From: an uncultured Lachnospiraceae bacterium
GTDB lineage: Bacteria > Bacillota > Clostridia > Lachnospirales > Lachnospiraceae
NCBI GenBank assembly: GCA_910585625.1
Contig: CAJUFQ010000004.1
Span: 62,001-126,000 of the forward strand
Length of the DNA stretch: 64,000 nt
Reading direction: 5' to 3'
Shown: positions 18,720-27,758 of the stretch, in pieces
Layout: the number at the start of each line of letters is the position of its first letter
Position numbering within the stretch: position 1 is the stretch's first letter
Position numbers and translations under genes: made by a program
The notes under the pieces: model-generated
Told to the model about the DNA's origin: nothing
The model's database searches: none
Seen by the model: only the letters and a program-made list of their open reading frames with translations

Positions 18720-21545
18720 CTAATCTTCTATGACCCACCGGGCATGGCTGCCCCGCTCGCCCTTGCTTACGACAAGCTTTTTGCCTATCTGCTCCTTTAA
18801 CTCTGCCACATGGGAAATGATGCCCACTAATCTCGTGTCCCCAGCCAGCTCATGCAGGATGCCGACGGCCCTGCGCCGTGCCTCTTCGTCCAGGGAACCG
18901 AAGCCCTCGTCAATAAACATCGTATCCAGATGGATCCTGCCTGCGCTTTTGGTAATCATGTCCGCCATGCCAAGGGCCATGGAGAGGGCGGCCAGGAAAG
19001 CTTCCCCGCCGGATAAGGTTTTTACGTCCCGCACCTTATCCGTCACCAAATCGTACACATCCAAATCCAGCCCTACCTCTCCCTGCTTCCCCAGGTGTTC
19101 CAGTTCCCGGCACTGCAGCATGAACTGCTCCCCATTCATCTTTATCAGCCTGCGGTTGGCCTCGCTGATAATATACCGAAAATACTTACGCTGGACATAC
19201 GTCTGCAGATCTACGCGCGCCTGCCCGGTAAGATTCCCATTTGCCGTGCGTTCCAGATTCCCAAGGACTGCATACTGCTCTTTCAAGCGTCCGCGTTCCT
19301 GATACAGCGCGGCAAGATTGTCTCCCGCCTCACGGTTCCTCTCACTCATGCCAATCAGCCTGCGCTTCTTTTCTTCTATTGCCTGAGACTGCTGCCTGAG
19401 CTGTTCTGCCTGCTCCTTTAAGGATTCCGTTTCCAGCGGCTCTTTTCCTTCTGCCCGCCGGGCAAGGAGGGCGCGGGCCTTTTGCTGCTCTTTCCATGCA
19501 GCCTGCTCTGCCGCCTGCTGCTCCCGCAGCTTTTGCCGCTCCTGTTCTGCCTGTGCATTCTCTTCCTCAAGTCCCTGCTTTTCCTTTTCCCGTCCTGCAA
19601 TCTGTTCTTGCAGCTGCCTTTCTGTCTCAAATGGAAGTTCTTGTAACAGATGAACCCTTATCTGCTCTGCCTTTTCAAAAGCAAGGCTGGCTTGATACTG
19701 CTTCTCCCGCAAAGCCTCCAGTTCTTCTGCCAATCTTGCGGCGGTCTCTTTCTGTTTCTCCAGCCCTTCTCTCTGCTTCTCCAGATTTTCTGCTTTCTGA
19801 GTGCATTGCTCCAGCCTGGCCGCAAGCTCTGCCTGCATTTCACTGGCAGCGGAACGCGCAGGGGCTATCATCTCTGGCGAGAACCCATCCCCAAACATAC
19901 GCTGCCCATCGCGCAGCAGTAAAGCCCCCTCACGCTCACATTCCTCCTTCACGGCCTGAAACTTTTCCCGAAATTCCTGCAAGGCCGCGTCCGCCGATTC
20001 CCGCGCCTCCTTCGCCGCCTCTACTTGCTGTTTAGTTGCTGCTTCCCTGGTAACCAACGCTTTTTGCGGATGCTCCCGCGATCCGCAGACCGGGCATGGC
20101 TCCCCTGGGGCTAACGCCTGTGCCAGCAAGCCTGCCTGCCCTTCTATAAACATCTGGTACACCCTGTCATGTTCCTTGCTCTTGGCCTGGTAGTCATCCG
20201 ACAATTTCTTTAATTTCTTCCGCAGCCTTTCCCATTTTTCCTCCTCCGATTTCAGCCGCTCTTGGCGTTGCGTCATTTCCATCAGCAGGCCCAGCTTTTC
20301 CCGGAGTTCTTTTTTCTGCTGCAAGAGTTCCGGCAGCTTCCACGCCTCCGCCTCTAATTTTTTGCAGGATTTTTCCAGCTGCTGTATCTCTGAACCAATG
20401 TCAGCCAAGCGTTCTGCCTGTTGCTTTAACCTCTGCTCTGCGGACTCGCGCTGCCGTTTGGCCTGCTCCACCGCCACTGTGCTGTCCTTTAGCCCTGCAT
20501 ACTTGGGCAGCAAGCCTTTGTACGCCGCCAGTTCTTCTGCCAGCACAGGCAGCCGCTCCCTGCAGCGTCCGTGGATGGATGCTGACCTTTGCTCACAAGC
20601 TTCCCGCTGGGTTTCAAGCTTTTTCAGCAAATTTTCCTTATCCTTTATCTCTTCATCCGCTTTCTTAATCTGCAAGAAGAGTTCGTTTATCTCTTGCGCC
20701 TGGCGCAGCTTATAATTCTGTTCCTCCAACCGTCTGGAAATTTCTGCCTCCTGCTCTTTGAGCCGCCTCTCCTGCTGTCTCTGCTCTTTTATCAGCAGCA
20801 GCAAAATTTCCTGAATCTGCCCGCCGTCTGTCTCCGGCCGCTCACAAGCCTCCTGCCAACGATTCAGGAATACGCTGTCTGCGGCGCACTGGACTCCCTG
20901 GATTTCATGGATGCACAGCTTGCGGTTATCTTCCAGCTTCCCATACAAGGACTTGCTTTCCTCCCTTAGACGTCTTTGCATCCGCTCATAAATGCCAGTG
21001 TCAAATACTTTTGCGAAAATCTCTTTCCTGTCCCTGGAAGAAGCGTGGAGCAAGCGGATAAATTCTCCCTGGGCAATCATGGCAACTTGGGTGAACTGTT
21101 CCTTTCCCACGCCAAGGATTTCAGTAATCTTATCATTAATTTCCCGCATCCTCCCCGGATATTCCTGCCCATCGGGCATGGTCAGTGACACAGAGGCCGC
21201 TTCTGTGGTAAGCGTCCGCTCCCCGTTTTTATTTTTTCGTTTGCTTAGACGCTCATAGCCAGGGTTCCTCCGCACCCGGTACAGCTTTCCCTGATAAGAA
21301 AATACAAGATCGACAAACGTCGGCACATCAGGGCTGGCATACTGGCTGCGCATCATTGTTCCGTCCCGCTTCCCTCCGCTTGTCTGGTCGTAAAGCGCAT
21401 AGGTAATCGCGTCGAATATTGTGGTCTTGCCAGCCCCGGTATCCCCGGTTATCAGAAACACCCCTCCGCCTATTTTCGAGAAGTCAATTATCTGCTCCCC
21501 GGCATAAGAGCCAAACGCTGAAATGGTAAGTGCCAACGGCCTCAC
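18720..21545 (-). CDS. sbcC: Exonuclease SbcC
   Basis: The ATPase subunit of the SbcCD (Rad50/Mre11) nuclease that opens hairpins and resects DNA ends. I chose the GTG at 21545 (VRPLALTISAFGSY) because GGGAGGGGG lies 6-7 bp upstream and family members begin MKPLxL; an in-frame ATG at 21563 is the alternative. It has 941 residues: Walker A GDTGAGKTT (34-42), long coiled coils, the zinc hook CPVC (484-487), the signature LSGGEAFLAALSMALG and Walker B DTMFIDEGFGSLD. It follows sbcD, separated by two 14-codon ORFs that overlap end to end. Confidence 0.93.
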   Translation of the reverse strand: MRPLALTISAFGSYAGEQIIDFSKIGGGVFLITGDTGAGKTTIFDAITYALYDQTSGGKRDGTMMRSQYASPDVPTFVDLVFSYQGKLYRVRRNPGYERLSKRKNKNGERTLTTEAASVSLTMPDGQEYPGRMREINDKITEILGVGKEQFTQVAMIAQGEFIRLLHASSRDRKEIFAKVFDTGIYERMQRRLREESKSLYGKLEDNRKLCIHEIQGVQCAADSVFLNRWQEACERPETDGGQIQEILLLLIKEQRQQERRLKEQEAEISRRLEEQNYKLRQAQEINELFLQIKKADEEIKDKENLLKKLETQREACEQRSASIHGRCRERLPVLAEELAAYKGLLPKYAGLKDSTVAVEQAKRQRESAEQRLKQQAERLADIGSEIQQLEKSCKKLEAEAWKLPELLQQKKELREKLGLLMEMTQRQERLKSEEEKWERLRKKLKKLSDDYQAKSKEHDRVYQMFIEGQAGLLAQALAPGEPCPVCGSREHPQKALVTREAATKQQVEAAKEARESADAALQEFREKFQAVKEECEREGALLLRDGQRMFGDGFSPEMIAPARSAASEMQAELAARLEQCTQKAENLEKQREGLEKQKETAARLAEELEALREKQYQASLAFEKAEQIRVHLLQELPFETERQLQEQIAGREKEKQGLEEENAQAEQERQKLREQQAAEQAAWKEQQKARALLARRAEGKEPLETESLKEQAEQLRQQSQAIEEKKRRLIGMSERNREAGDNLAALYQERGRLKEQYAVLGNLERTANGNLTGQARVDLQTYVQRKYFRYIISEANRRLIKMNGEQFMLQCRELEHLGKQGEVGLDLDVYDLVTDKVRDVKTLSGGEAFLAALSMALGMADMITKSAGRIHLDTMFIDEGFGSLDEEARRRAVGILHELAGDTRLVGIISHVAELKEQIGKKLVVSKGERGSHARWVIED

Positions 21546-21586
21546 ATTCTTTCCCCCTCCCATTCATCCATTGCTACAAGCCTCAT
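21542..21586 (-). CDS. Mini-ORF 2 (14 aa) between sbcD and sbcC
   Basis: Encodes MRLVAMDEWEGERM then TGA. Its ATG overlaps the TGA of mini-ORF 1 (ATGA), and its TGA overlaps the GTG of sbcC (GTGA). A GGGAGGGGG site lies 6 bp before the ATG. The first residues MRLVA mirror the VRPLA start of SbcC, so it arose by duplication of the junction. The peptide probably has no activity; the likely role is to relay ribosomes by stop-start coupling. Translation is inferred from its ribosome site and overlaps. Confidence 0.5.
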   Translation of the reverse strand: MRLVAMDEWEGERM

Positions 21587-21627
21587 GTACCTTCCCCCTC
21601 CCGCTCATCCATTGCTACGAGCCTCAT
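21583..21627 (-). CDS. Mini-ORF 1 (14 aa) between sbcD and sbcC
   Basis: Encodes MRLVAMDEREGEGT then TGA. Its ATG overlaps the sbcD stop (GTATGA), and its own TGA overlaps the ATG of mini-ORF 2. The tail DEREGEG is the same as the SbcD C-terminus (LDEREGEGV), showing that it is a duplicated copy of the end of sbcD joined to a duplicated copy of the start of sbcC. A GGGAGGGAG site precedes it. Probably a coupling relay rather than a functional peptide. Confidence 0.5.
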   Translation of the reverse strand: MRLVAMDEREGEGT

Positions 21628-22790
21628 ACACCTTCTCCCTCCCGCTCATCCAGAATCCTTTCCAACAGAGCCTCTTCCTCTGCCGTCAGCGGCATCCCCT
21701 GCATTTCCTGATAAAAAGAACGGAACAGCTCCATAGGATGCATGGAAAAATCCCCCTCCTCCTGCTCCCTGATGCGGTTCCTCGTCCTGGTGTTATCAAT
21801 CCTGATTTCCAGAATGGAATCGTAGACCTCCTCCAGCTGTTCCCTGGGACGGTAAGGCTCCTTCTCATCAGTCAGGGTCACGCTGATAAAATCATGGCAA
21901 TTTTCATCCGTCGCCCTGCCAATGACCTCTTCCAGCAGCCCGCGCTCCCGGCGCACCTCCTGCAGCGGCTTCAAGGGTATGGCCTCGATGGTTGCTTTCT
22001 GCCCCTTTTCCCCCAGCGTCACCATCGTGATGGATTTCTTATGCCGTTCCTCACTGACTGAGTATTTCAGGGGCGTCCCGCAGTAGCGGATATAGGGATG
22101 CTTTACCATCTGCGCCCCATGGATATGCCCCAGCGCCGCATAATCAAAGCTTTCAATAACCGATACGTCTACATTTTCCATCCCTCCCAGGGACAGAGCC
22201 AGCTGCTCTGACTCGCACCGCTCAGGTTCCTGTCCGCCATTCGTGTAAAACTGGTGAGACAAAAGCACATTCCTCCTGCGCTCGTTAATGTTTTCCCTCT
22301 CCAGGATTTTGCGCACGGCGTCCTCGTAACTGCGCACTTCGCCTTCCGCAAACAGATGTCTGACATACCCAGGTTTTAAAAAGGGCAGAAGGTAAAAGTC
22401 CACCTCCCCATGCGCGTCAGAAAGCACGATTTTTTTCAGATGCTCTTCGGGTTGTGCGGGCGGTGAGACAGACAGATAAATCTGATGCTTTTCCAGAAAA
22501 GAAGAGGCATAGCCCAAGCGTTTTGCATTATCGTGGTTGCCTGCAATGGCCAAAACCGGAATCGGCGGCGTGATGGCTGACAAATCTTGCAGGAACTTGT
22601 CAAACACCGCATAAGACTCGCCGGAAGGCACCGCATGGTCAAAAATATCACCGCAGATTAAAACTGCATCCGGGCGTCGTTCCCTCGCCTCTCGGACAAT
22701 CTGGGCAAACACCGCCTGCTGGTTTTCTTTCAGGTCGTAATTGTGAAGCTGTTTTCCGATATGGAGGTCGGAGAGATGAAAAAACTTCAT
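21624..22790 (-). CDS. sbcD: Exonuclease SbcD
   Basis: The 388-residue Mre11-type nuclease subunit of SbcCD. Calcineurin-like phosphoesterase motifs are all present in order: DLHIG (residues 8-12), GDIFDH, GNHDNAKR, then HQFY and GHIHGAQ, which together bind two Mn ions. The C-terminal capping region (about 285-388) contacts SbcC. The gene begins 3 bp after the patatin gene ends, so the phospholipase, sbcD and sbcC probably share a transcript. The C-terminus lies inside the 41-bp tandem repeat. Confidence 0.94.
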   Translation of the reverse strand: MKFFHLSDLHIGKQLHNYDLKENQQAVFAQIVREARERRPDAVLICGDIFDHAVPSGESYAVFDKFLQDLSAITPPIPVLAIAGNHDNAKRLGYASSFLEKHQIYLSVSPPAQPEEHLKKIVLSDAHGEVDFYLLPFLKPGYVRHLFAEGEVRSYEDAVRKILERENINERRRNVLLSHQFYTNGGQEPERCESEQLALSLGGMENVDVSVIESFDYAALGHIHGAQMVKHPYIRYCGTPLKYSVSEERHKKSITMVTLGEKGQKATIEAIPLKPLQEVRRERGLLEEVIGRATDENCHDFISVTLTDEKEPYRPREQLEEVYDSILEIRIDNTRTRNRIREQEEGDFSMHPMELFRSFYQEMQGMPLTAEEEALLERILDEREGEGV

Positions 22791-22793
22791 AGG

Positions 22794-23642
22794 TCACGCC
22801 CTTCCCAGATACTGTTTTAAATCTGCCATCTGGCGCATCGCCTGCCGATATCCCTCCTCATAGAGCTTCGTCAGCTTCCCGGGATCTGATTCCGTCCTCC
22901 CGATACCATAAGTGGTCTCCGGCGCAATCACAAACACTTCCCCTGACTTCTCCTTGTCCAGAAGCTCTTTCATGCAGTCATTGTAACGCTGAGGGCGGGT
23001 TCTTAAATCTTCGGCAATGTTCGGGTAATTTTTATACAGTTTTATGGATATCCTGCCCGCACGTTCCGATTTCTTAATGTAACCGCGCTCCCTGGTGAGG
23101 ACGACGATATTCTTGTCACAGCCCTCCTCCATGGCATGTTTGTAAGGAATGGAGTCTGACACGCCTCCGTCCAGATAATAACGCTTCCCTACCTTCACCG
23201 GCTGGAAAAGAATCGGCAGCGCGCAGCTTGCCACCAGCACCTGGAATTTCTCATCATCCCGCGGCACTTCCAGATACTCCGCCTTCCCGGTGTGGATGTT
23301 CGTAACGCACGCCTCCACCTTCCCGGGGAATTCCCGGAATGCCTTAAAGTCAAAGGCTTCCAGCTTGTTCGGTATCTCCTCGAACACAAATGGGATGTTA
23401 TAGAAATTCCTGCTCTTGAGCAGATGGCGCACACCCATATACCGCTTATCATTCATGTACTTCTTAATAATTGTCAGGTTTCTGCCTTTCTGCCTGGAAA
23501 GGTAAGACACCCCATAGGCAATCCCTGCCGAAACGCCGACAAAATAATCCGGCATGATTCCTTCCTCCAAAAATGCGTCTGCCACGCCGCAGCTGAACAC
23601 CGTGCGGCTTGCCCCGCCTTCCATCGTGATTCCAAGCTTCAT
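22794..23642 (-). CDS. Patatin-like phospholipase
   Basis: I chose the ATG at 23642 (MKLGITMEGGASRTVFS), where the patatin fold starts and a GAGGAAG ribosome site precedes it, giving 282 residues. The oxyanion-hole glycine loop is EGGASRTVF, the nucleophile elbow is GVSAG (Ser in FVGVSAGIAYG) and the dyad aspartate is in YLDGGVSDSIP. No signal peptide is present. Proteins of this group (YjjU/RssA-like) hydrolyse phospholipids or related esters; the physiological substrate is unknown. It is the promoter-proximal member of the patatin-sbcD-sbcC run. Confidence 0.9.
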   Translation of the reverse strand: MKLGITMEGGASRTVFSCGVADAFLEEGIMPDYFVGVSAGIAYGVSYLSRQKGRNLTIIKKYMNDKRYMGVRHLLKSRNFYNIPFVFEEIPNKLEAFDFKAFREFPGKVEACVTNIHTGKAEYLEVPRDDEKFQVLVASCALPILFQPVKVGKRYYLDGGVSDSIPYKHAMEEGCDKNIVVLTRERGYIKKSERAGRISIKLYKNYPNIAEDLRTRPQRYNDCMKELLDKEKSGEVFVIAPETTYGIGRTESDPGKLTKLYEEGYRQAMRQMADLKQYLGRA

Positions 23643-23737
23643 ATCTTCCTCATTCCTTTCTGCCCTTTCCTTCCGCCTCATATCCGCCAGGCATCCCACT
23701 GCTGCGTTCAGCCACAGGAAGGACACCCCGCCAGAAA

Positions 23738-23971
23738 CTACCGCTCATCCGTAAAGCCTAAAATATAATCCGCTGATACATCATAGAACTTACAAAGCGT
23801 CATCAAACATTCAATCGGCATCGGCCTTTTATACAATTCATATTGGGAATAGGTTGTCTGCGCAACTTTTAATATCCGGGCAATTTCCCTCTGGGTCAAA
23901 TCCCTATCCTGGCGTAATTCCCTGATACGTTCCGGGTATCTTATATTGTAAGTACGTTCGATATTTCCCAC
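23738..23971 (-). CDS. XRE-family helix-turn-helix regulator
   Basis: A small DNA-binding protein. I prefer the GTG at 23971, which has GAGGTG 5 bp upstream and gives 77 residues; a longer frame reaches 24085 but would overlap the BlaI promoter region. The HTH is plain: RIRELRQDRDLTQREIARILKVAQTTYSQYE, followed by the helical cap LMTLCKFYDVSADYILG typical of SinR/Xre proteins. It is divergent from the RiPP-cluster regulator at 24150 and could influence that cluster, but it may belong with the patatin-sbcDC genes downstream, 95 bp away. Confidence 0.8.
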   Translation of the reverse strand: MGNIERTYNIRYPERIRELRQDRDLTQREIARILKVAQTTYSQYELYKRPMPIECLMTLCKFYDVSADYILGFTDER

Positions 23972-24079
23972 ACGCTTCACCTCACGCAATAGTTTAGTAC
24001 ATACCTTGATGAAAACCTTGTTTTTAAGTCGCTGTGAGTTCAGATATGTTGATATCGTAAAATTATGCAGAAAGGGTAT

Positions 24080-24108
24080 TGACATATTTTTATATATCTT
24101 TTATTATA
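24080..24108 (+). promoter_or_regulatory. Promoter of the RiPP cluster regulator
   Basis: TTGACA (24080-24085), a 17-bp A+T-rich spacer and TATTAT (24103-24108) lie 42 bp before the TTG start of the BlaI-like gene. The spacing is ideal. Autoregulation by the BlaI-like protein is plausible, but I found no clean TACA/TGTA dyad. Confidence 0.6.
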
Positions 24109-24149
24109 AAAAAGGAAAAACAAATAATTACAAGAGCAAGGAGGACAAT

Positions 24150-24545
24150 TTGAGCAAAGAACAAGAAATCGCATTAAGCAAACGAGAGTTGGATATCATG
24201 AACGTACTCTGGGCAGAGGGGAAGCCGCTGATTGCGTCGGAGATTCCATCCCGGCATGAAAATCTGAGCATTAACACTGTACAGGCAGTATTAAAAAAGC
24301 TGCTTCACCGGGGGTTCATAGAGATTGCCGAAATCGTCCAGAGCGGGACAGTTCTCTCAAGAAGTTACGCTCCAATCGTCACGCCGGAAGAATATGCAGT
24401 GAAATTTCTGGTATCAGAGATTTATCCTTATAAAACAATCTTAACAAGGACAAGATTTCTGGATGCATTATTCGAGAACGCTGACAATCAGGGGGAGCTG
24501 ATTGAGACGCTGGAGAAAATGATAGGGGAGAAAAAAACCAAGTAA
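24150..24545 (+). CDS. BlaI/MecI-family transcriptional regulator
   Basis: The start is a TTG at 24150, chosen for the AAGGAGG ribosome site; frames starting upstream would run through the promoter. The 131 residues carry the winged helix of penicillinase-repressor proteins (LSKRELDIMNVLWAEGKPLIASEI, NTVQAVLKKLLHRGFIEI) and a shorter C-terminal dimerisation region. No BlaR1-type sensor protease is nearby, so the usual signal-cleavage partner is missing. As first gene of the peptide-maturation cluster it is the likely local repressor. The next gene begins about 100 bp downstream, after a small hairpin TATCAGC-GTGG-GCTGATA. Confidence 0.85.
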   Translation: MSKEQEIALSKRELDIMNVLWAEGKPLIASEIPSRHENLSINTVQAVLKKLLHRGFIEIAEIVQSGTVLSRSYAPIVTPEEYAVKFLVSEIYPYKTILTRTRFLDALFENADNQGELIETLEKMIGEKKTK

Positions 24546-24641
24546 GCTTTCATACATGCAGGGGAGTATATTTATCAATATCAGCGTGGGCTGATATGCG
24601 GCTGTCTTGGGAAAAGACAACAATAAGGGGAATATATACAT

Positions 24642-26459
24642 ATGAGGAAAGTAATAAGGGGAACCGTCGATTTTTTCAAAATACTGATTTACTGCGTCCA
24701 ATTATTATGGACTACGTCTAAAAAATACTTTCTCATCCGTATTATCTTAAATATTGTCTCTTTGGCAGCTCCATTTGCTGTCATATCACTTACCAGGTCA
24801 CTGATAAATCTTCTTGCCAGGAACAGCTCGGCTACGTCCATGCCAGGTACGGCCATGCAGGCTTTCCTCGCCGTATCGCTGCTGTTATTGGGATCCAACA
24901 TCATCAACCAGGCGTCTGAGACGGCGAGTACCTACTTTGCCGGCCTGCACCGCGAGACCATGGACACCACAATGAAACACCTCATCATGGAAAAAGCTGC
25001 CCAACTGGATTTATCGTTCTTTGATTCGGCCGCATTTTATAACGAGGTCAGCGATGCCAGCAGGAACAGCCCCCTGATTACCAACTCCGCCTTTCAGGCT
25101 ATGAATTTAATCCGATACCTTGTCCAGTTTATCATTGCTTTTGCTTACCTGTTCCAGTTCAGCCTTATTTTGCCCTTTGTTTTCGTAGCGTCTGTCATAC
25201 CCAGCACGGTTACCCAAATCAAACAGGTAGAGGCCATATATGGCTTCCAGCGACAGTTTATGAGCGAAGAACGAAAAATGCAGTACGCTGCAGACGTGCT
25301 GCTTTCACGGGAATTTGCCAAGGACGTCAGGATATACAATATCTTTCCGTTTATCAGCAAAAAATTCCTGGGCATATGGGATATATTGTTTTCTAAAAAG
25401 AGGGCGATTTCCCTCCGTTATACAAAGCTTCTTCTCCTTCTCTCTGCCTTGCCCGAAATCATTGCGGCAGCATTCCTGTTCCTGCTGGGTCTTTCAGTCA
25501 TCCGGGGCGCGCATACCATCGGGGATTATTCCTTCCTGCAAGGGATTATGACGCAGATTTTAGGAAGCATGTACGCCATAATTTCCAGTTACACGCAGTT
25601 GGCCGATGGCAAGATGCGCATACAGAATTACAAGAAATTCCTGGGATTCGTGAGCAACGTCCGTACTGATGGAACCCTGGAACTTACCAAACCGTTTTTT
25701 AAGGTTGAATTCCGAAATGTCAGCTTCCGTTACAGTGAAAATCTGCCCTTCGTCCTTAAGGACGTGAACTTCTCTTTTGACAGCCGACAGAAAATTGCCC
25801 TGGTCGGGGCAAACGGAAGCGGCAAGACGACAATCATCAAACTATTACTTCGTTTTTACGATCCGGCAGAGGGACAAATCCTTCTGGACGGCATCGATAT
25901 CCGGGAATATAAGCCAGACAGCGTCCGCCGCCGTTTCAGCACGGTTTTCCAGGATTATAGCAACTATGCCTTTACGGTGCGGGAATCTGTATCGCTGTCT
26001 GACGTGAGCCAGGCCAATGACCAGGAACGAATCATGGATTCCCTAAAGCAAAGCGGGGCCGACAGCTTTACCGCCCGTTTCCCTATGGGGCTGGATACCT
26101 ATCTGACCCGTAGGTACGACGATAGCGGCCAGGAACTGTCTGGCGGGCAATGGCAAAAAATGGCGATTGCGCGCGCATTCTTCCGCAAGGCCGACATCTA
26201 TATATTGGACGAGCCTTCTGCTTCTTTAGACGCTCAGTCAGAAGATGAGGTATTCCGTATGTTCCAGGCGATGTATGCGGGAAAAGGCGCGGTACTGATT
26301 TCGCATCGTCTTTCCAACATACATCTGTCTGACCTAATTCTCGTCCTCGACAACGGCTCCCTGGCAGAAATCGGAAGCCATGGGGAGTTGATGGCGGCAA
26401 ATGGCACGTATGCGCATATGTACCGCCTGCAAGCTGATAAATACAGCCAGGCACAATGA
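24642..26459 (+). CDS. ABC transporter, fused permease-ATPase (probable peptide exporter)
   Basis: A 605-residue half-transporter. The N-terminal ~330 residues form a six-helix exporter domain; the C-terminal ATPase has Walker A GANGSGKTT, Q-loop FQDYSNYAF, signature LSGGQ, Walker B IYILDEPSASLD and switch His in ISHRLS. It has no N-terminal C39 peptidase, so leader removal must be done by another protein, probably the adjacent S8 peptidase. It likely works as a homodimer exporting the mature Cys-rich peptide. Position inside the cluster, between regulator and peptidase, supports that job; the cargo itself is inference. Confidence 0.9.
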   Translation: MRKVIRGTVDFFKILIYCVQLLWTTSKKYFLIRIILNIVSLAAPFAVISLTRSLINLLARNSSATSMPGTAMQAFLAVSLLLLGSNIINQASETASTYFAGLHRETMDTTMKHLIMEKAAQLDLSFFDSAAFYNEVSDASRNSPLITNSAFQAMNLIRYLVQFIIAFAYLFQFSLILPFVFVASVIPSTVTQIKQVEAIYGFQRQFMSEERKMQYAADVLLSREFAKDVRIYNIFPFISKKFLGIWDILFSKKRAISLRYTKLLLLLSALPEIIAAAFLFLLGLSVIRGAHTIGDYSFLQGIMTQILGSMYAIISSYTQLADGKMRIQNYKKFLGFVSNVRTDGTLELTKPFFKVEFRNVSFRYSENLPFVLKDVNFSFDSRQKIALVGANGSGKTTIIKLLLRFYDPAEGQILLDGIDIREYKPDSVRRRFSTVFQDYSNYAFTVRESVSLSDVSQANDQERIMDSLKQSGADSFTARFPMGLDTYLTRRYDDSGQELSGGQWQKMAIARAFFRKADIYILDEPSASLDAQSEDEVFRMFQAMYAGKGAVLISHRLSNIHLSDLILVLDNGSLAEIGSHGELMAANGTYAHMYRLQADKYSQAQ

Positions 26460-26496
26460 TGTGCTTACGGTTTTTGGAAAGGGGGGGCGCTTGTAC

Positions 26497-27627
26497 ATGA
26501 CTGGCCAGAATATCCGCTTGGCTATTTTAGATAACGGCATCCACCCAGAGGCATGCCCTCTGGCAGAAAGTTTTATGATTAACGACAACCTGTCTGCCAC
26601 CGCCCTGAAAACAAGCACGGTTTCACCACTCAGCCACGGCTCCATATGCGCCCGCATTATACAGCGGTACACAGATTTGGAAAACGTGGAGGTGTTTAAC
26701 ATACAGATTTTAGAGGATAATTCCTGGAGAGGCAATATCCAAAAGCTCTTGAAGGCTTTTGAACTTTGTATTTCGATGGATATCCGGGTAGTACATCTGA
26801 GTATCGGCACATATACATTCGAAGATTTTGCAAAGCTGGAAAATGCGGTAAGCAAGCTGCTGGACTCAGACAGGTTTCTGATTGCCTCCGCCGGCAATCG
26901 GGGAACGGCTACCTATCCTGCTTATCTGCCCGGCGTCATCGGCGTACAGTGCCATCCATATCTGAAGGACGACGAATATGCCTATTGCCACGACAAGCTC
27001 ACAAGAATCCATTTCCAGGCGTCATCCAAGCATAGGTTAATTTGCGGAGGGGAAATTATGGAAACGCCCATATCTAACAGTTATGCAGCGCCTCTGATTA
27101 CCGGAAAGCTGCTATCTTACCTGAAAACAGATGCCAACCTGGAAAATGCAGCGATGCTTCGCCTGCTGGCGGAACATGCAGGACAATATGAAGGACTAAA
27201 AAACAGCGGGCCTTGCCCCTATCCCCCGGTGGAAATACCCGTGGTCATATTAAATGGGTTTTCCTGCTCCCGCCTGTCCTGCCTGACCAGATTTCTGCTG
27301 GAACGCCTATACCAGGAAGGCTACCATGCAAGAGCAGCCACAGACTTGACAGACGCCCGCCCCTGGGATGAAACGGCTCTGCCAGGTTCCGCTGGCTTAG
27401 ACGCTTTCATTGCACGCATGGCATGGTATTTCGCCTGCGACATCATACTTTTAGGAATTACGCCTTATATACCGCCTGATACCTATGAAAATGTCAGCCT
27501 CTGGATTTACGGTGACGAAGGCAGCGAATCCCTGGCAATAAACGCTCCGTCTAACGGCCAGGTCTTATGGGCCGCAGGGATGCCGGACAGCAAGGTATAT
27601 AAGCTTATGATAGATATGCTGACATAA
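26497..27627 (+). CDS. S8 (subtilisin-like) peptidase of the RiPP cluster
   Basis: I chose the ATG at 26497, preceded by a G-rich site, giving 376 residues with no signal peptide or prodomain. The catalytic triad is readable as Asp 12 (AILDNGIHP), His 47 (LSHGSICA) and Ser 195 (NSYAAPL), with oxyanion Asn 134 (SAGNRGT). The first Gly/Thr of the usual GTS box are replaced (SNS). The C-terminal ~135 residues are not protease: they begin EIPVVILNGFSCSRLSC and resemble part of the TIGR04066-type protein at 30798. A cytosolic subtilase beside a precursor and a peptidase-free ABC exporter suggests leader-peptide cleavage. Substrate not proven. Confidence 0.82.
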   Translation: MTGQNIRLAILDNGIHPEACPLAESFMINDNLSATALKTSTVSPLSHGSICARIIQRYTDLENVEVFNIQILEDNSWRGNIQKLLKAFELCISMDIRVVHLSIGTYTFEDFAKLENAVSKLLDSDRFLIASAGNRGTATYPAYLPGVIGVQCHPYLKDDEYAYCHDKLTRIHFQASSKHRLICGGEIMETPISNSYAAPLITGKLLSYLKTDANLENAAMLRLLAEHAGQYEGLKNSGPCPYPPVEIPVVILNGFSCSRLSCLTRFLLERLYQEGYHARAATDLTDARPWDETALPGSAGLDAFIARMAWYFACDIILLGITPYIPPDTYENVSLWIYGDEGSESLAINAPSNGQVLWAAGMPDSKVYKLMIDMLT

Positions 27628-27758
27628 ATTATTACAGATGCTAAATCATACCAGCGTCCTTGGGTGGCCACATGGACACGACGTATGTTTTTGCATAGAT
27701 TCACACAAAAGATTATCTGCCCTGCCAATGGGCAAATGTACGAAAGGAGGAGTATAAA

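Larger units (their letters stand above)
21540..21652. repeat. 41-bp tandem repeat at the sbcD-sbcC junction
   Basis: The core ATCCATTGCTAC recurs at 21566 and 21607, and the unit recurs imperfectly from 21648, a period of exactly 41 bp with about 2.8 units. Each unit carries the end of a reading frame, a GGGAGGG(G/A)G ribosome site and a start codon followed by AGG. The repeat therefore duplicates the sbcD-stop/sbcC-start junction itself. It is too short, and placed too precisely on the junction, to be a CRISPR. Confidence 0.85.

Noticed and set aside
21540..21652. Possible CRISPR array
   Set aside because: The 41-bp units are contiguous and contain start and stop codons of real genes; there are no unique spacers and no cas genes.
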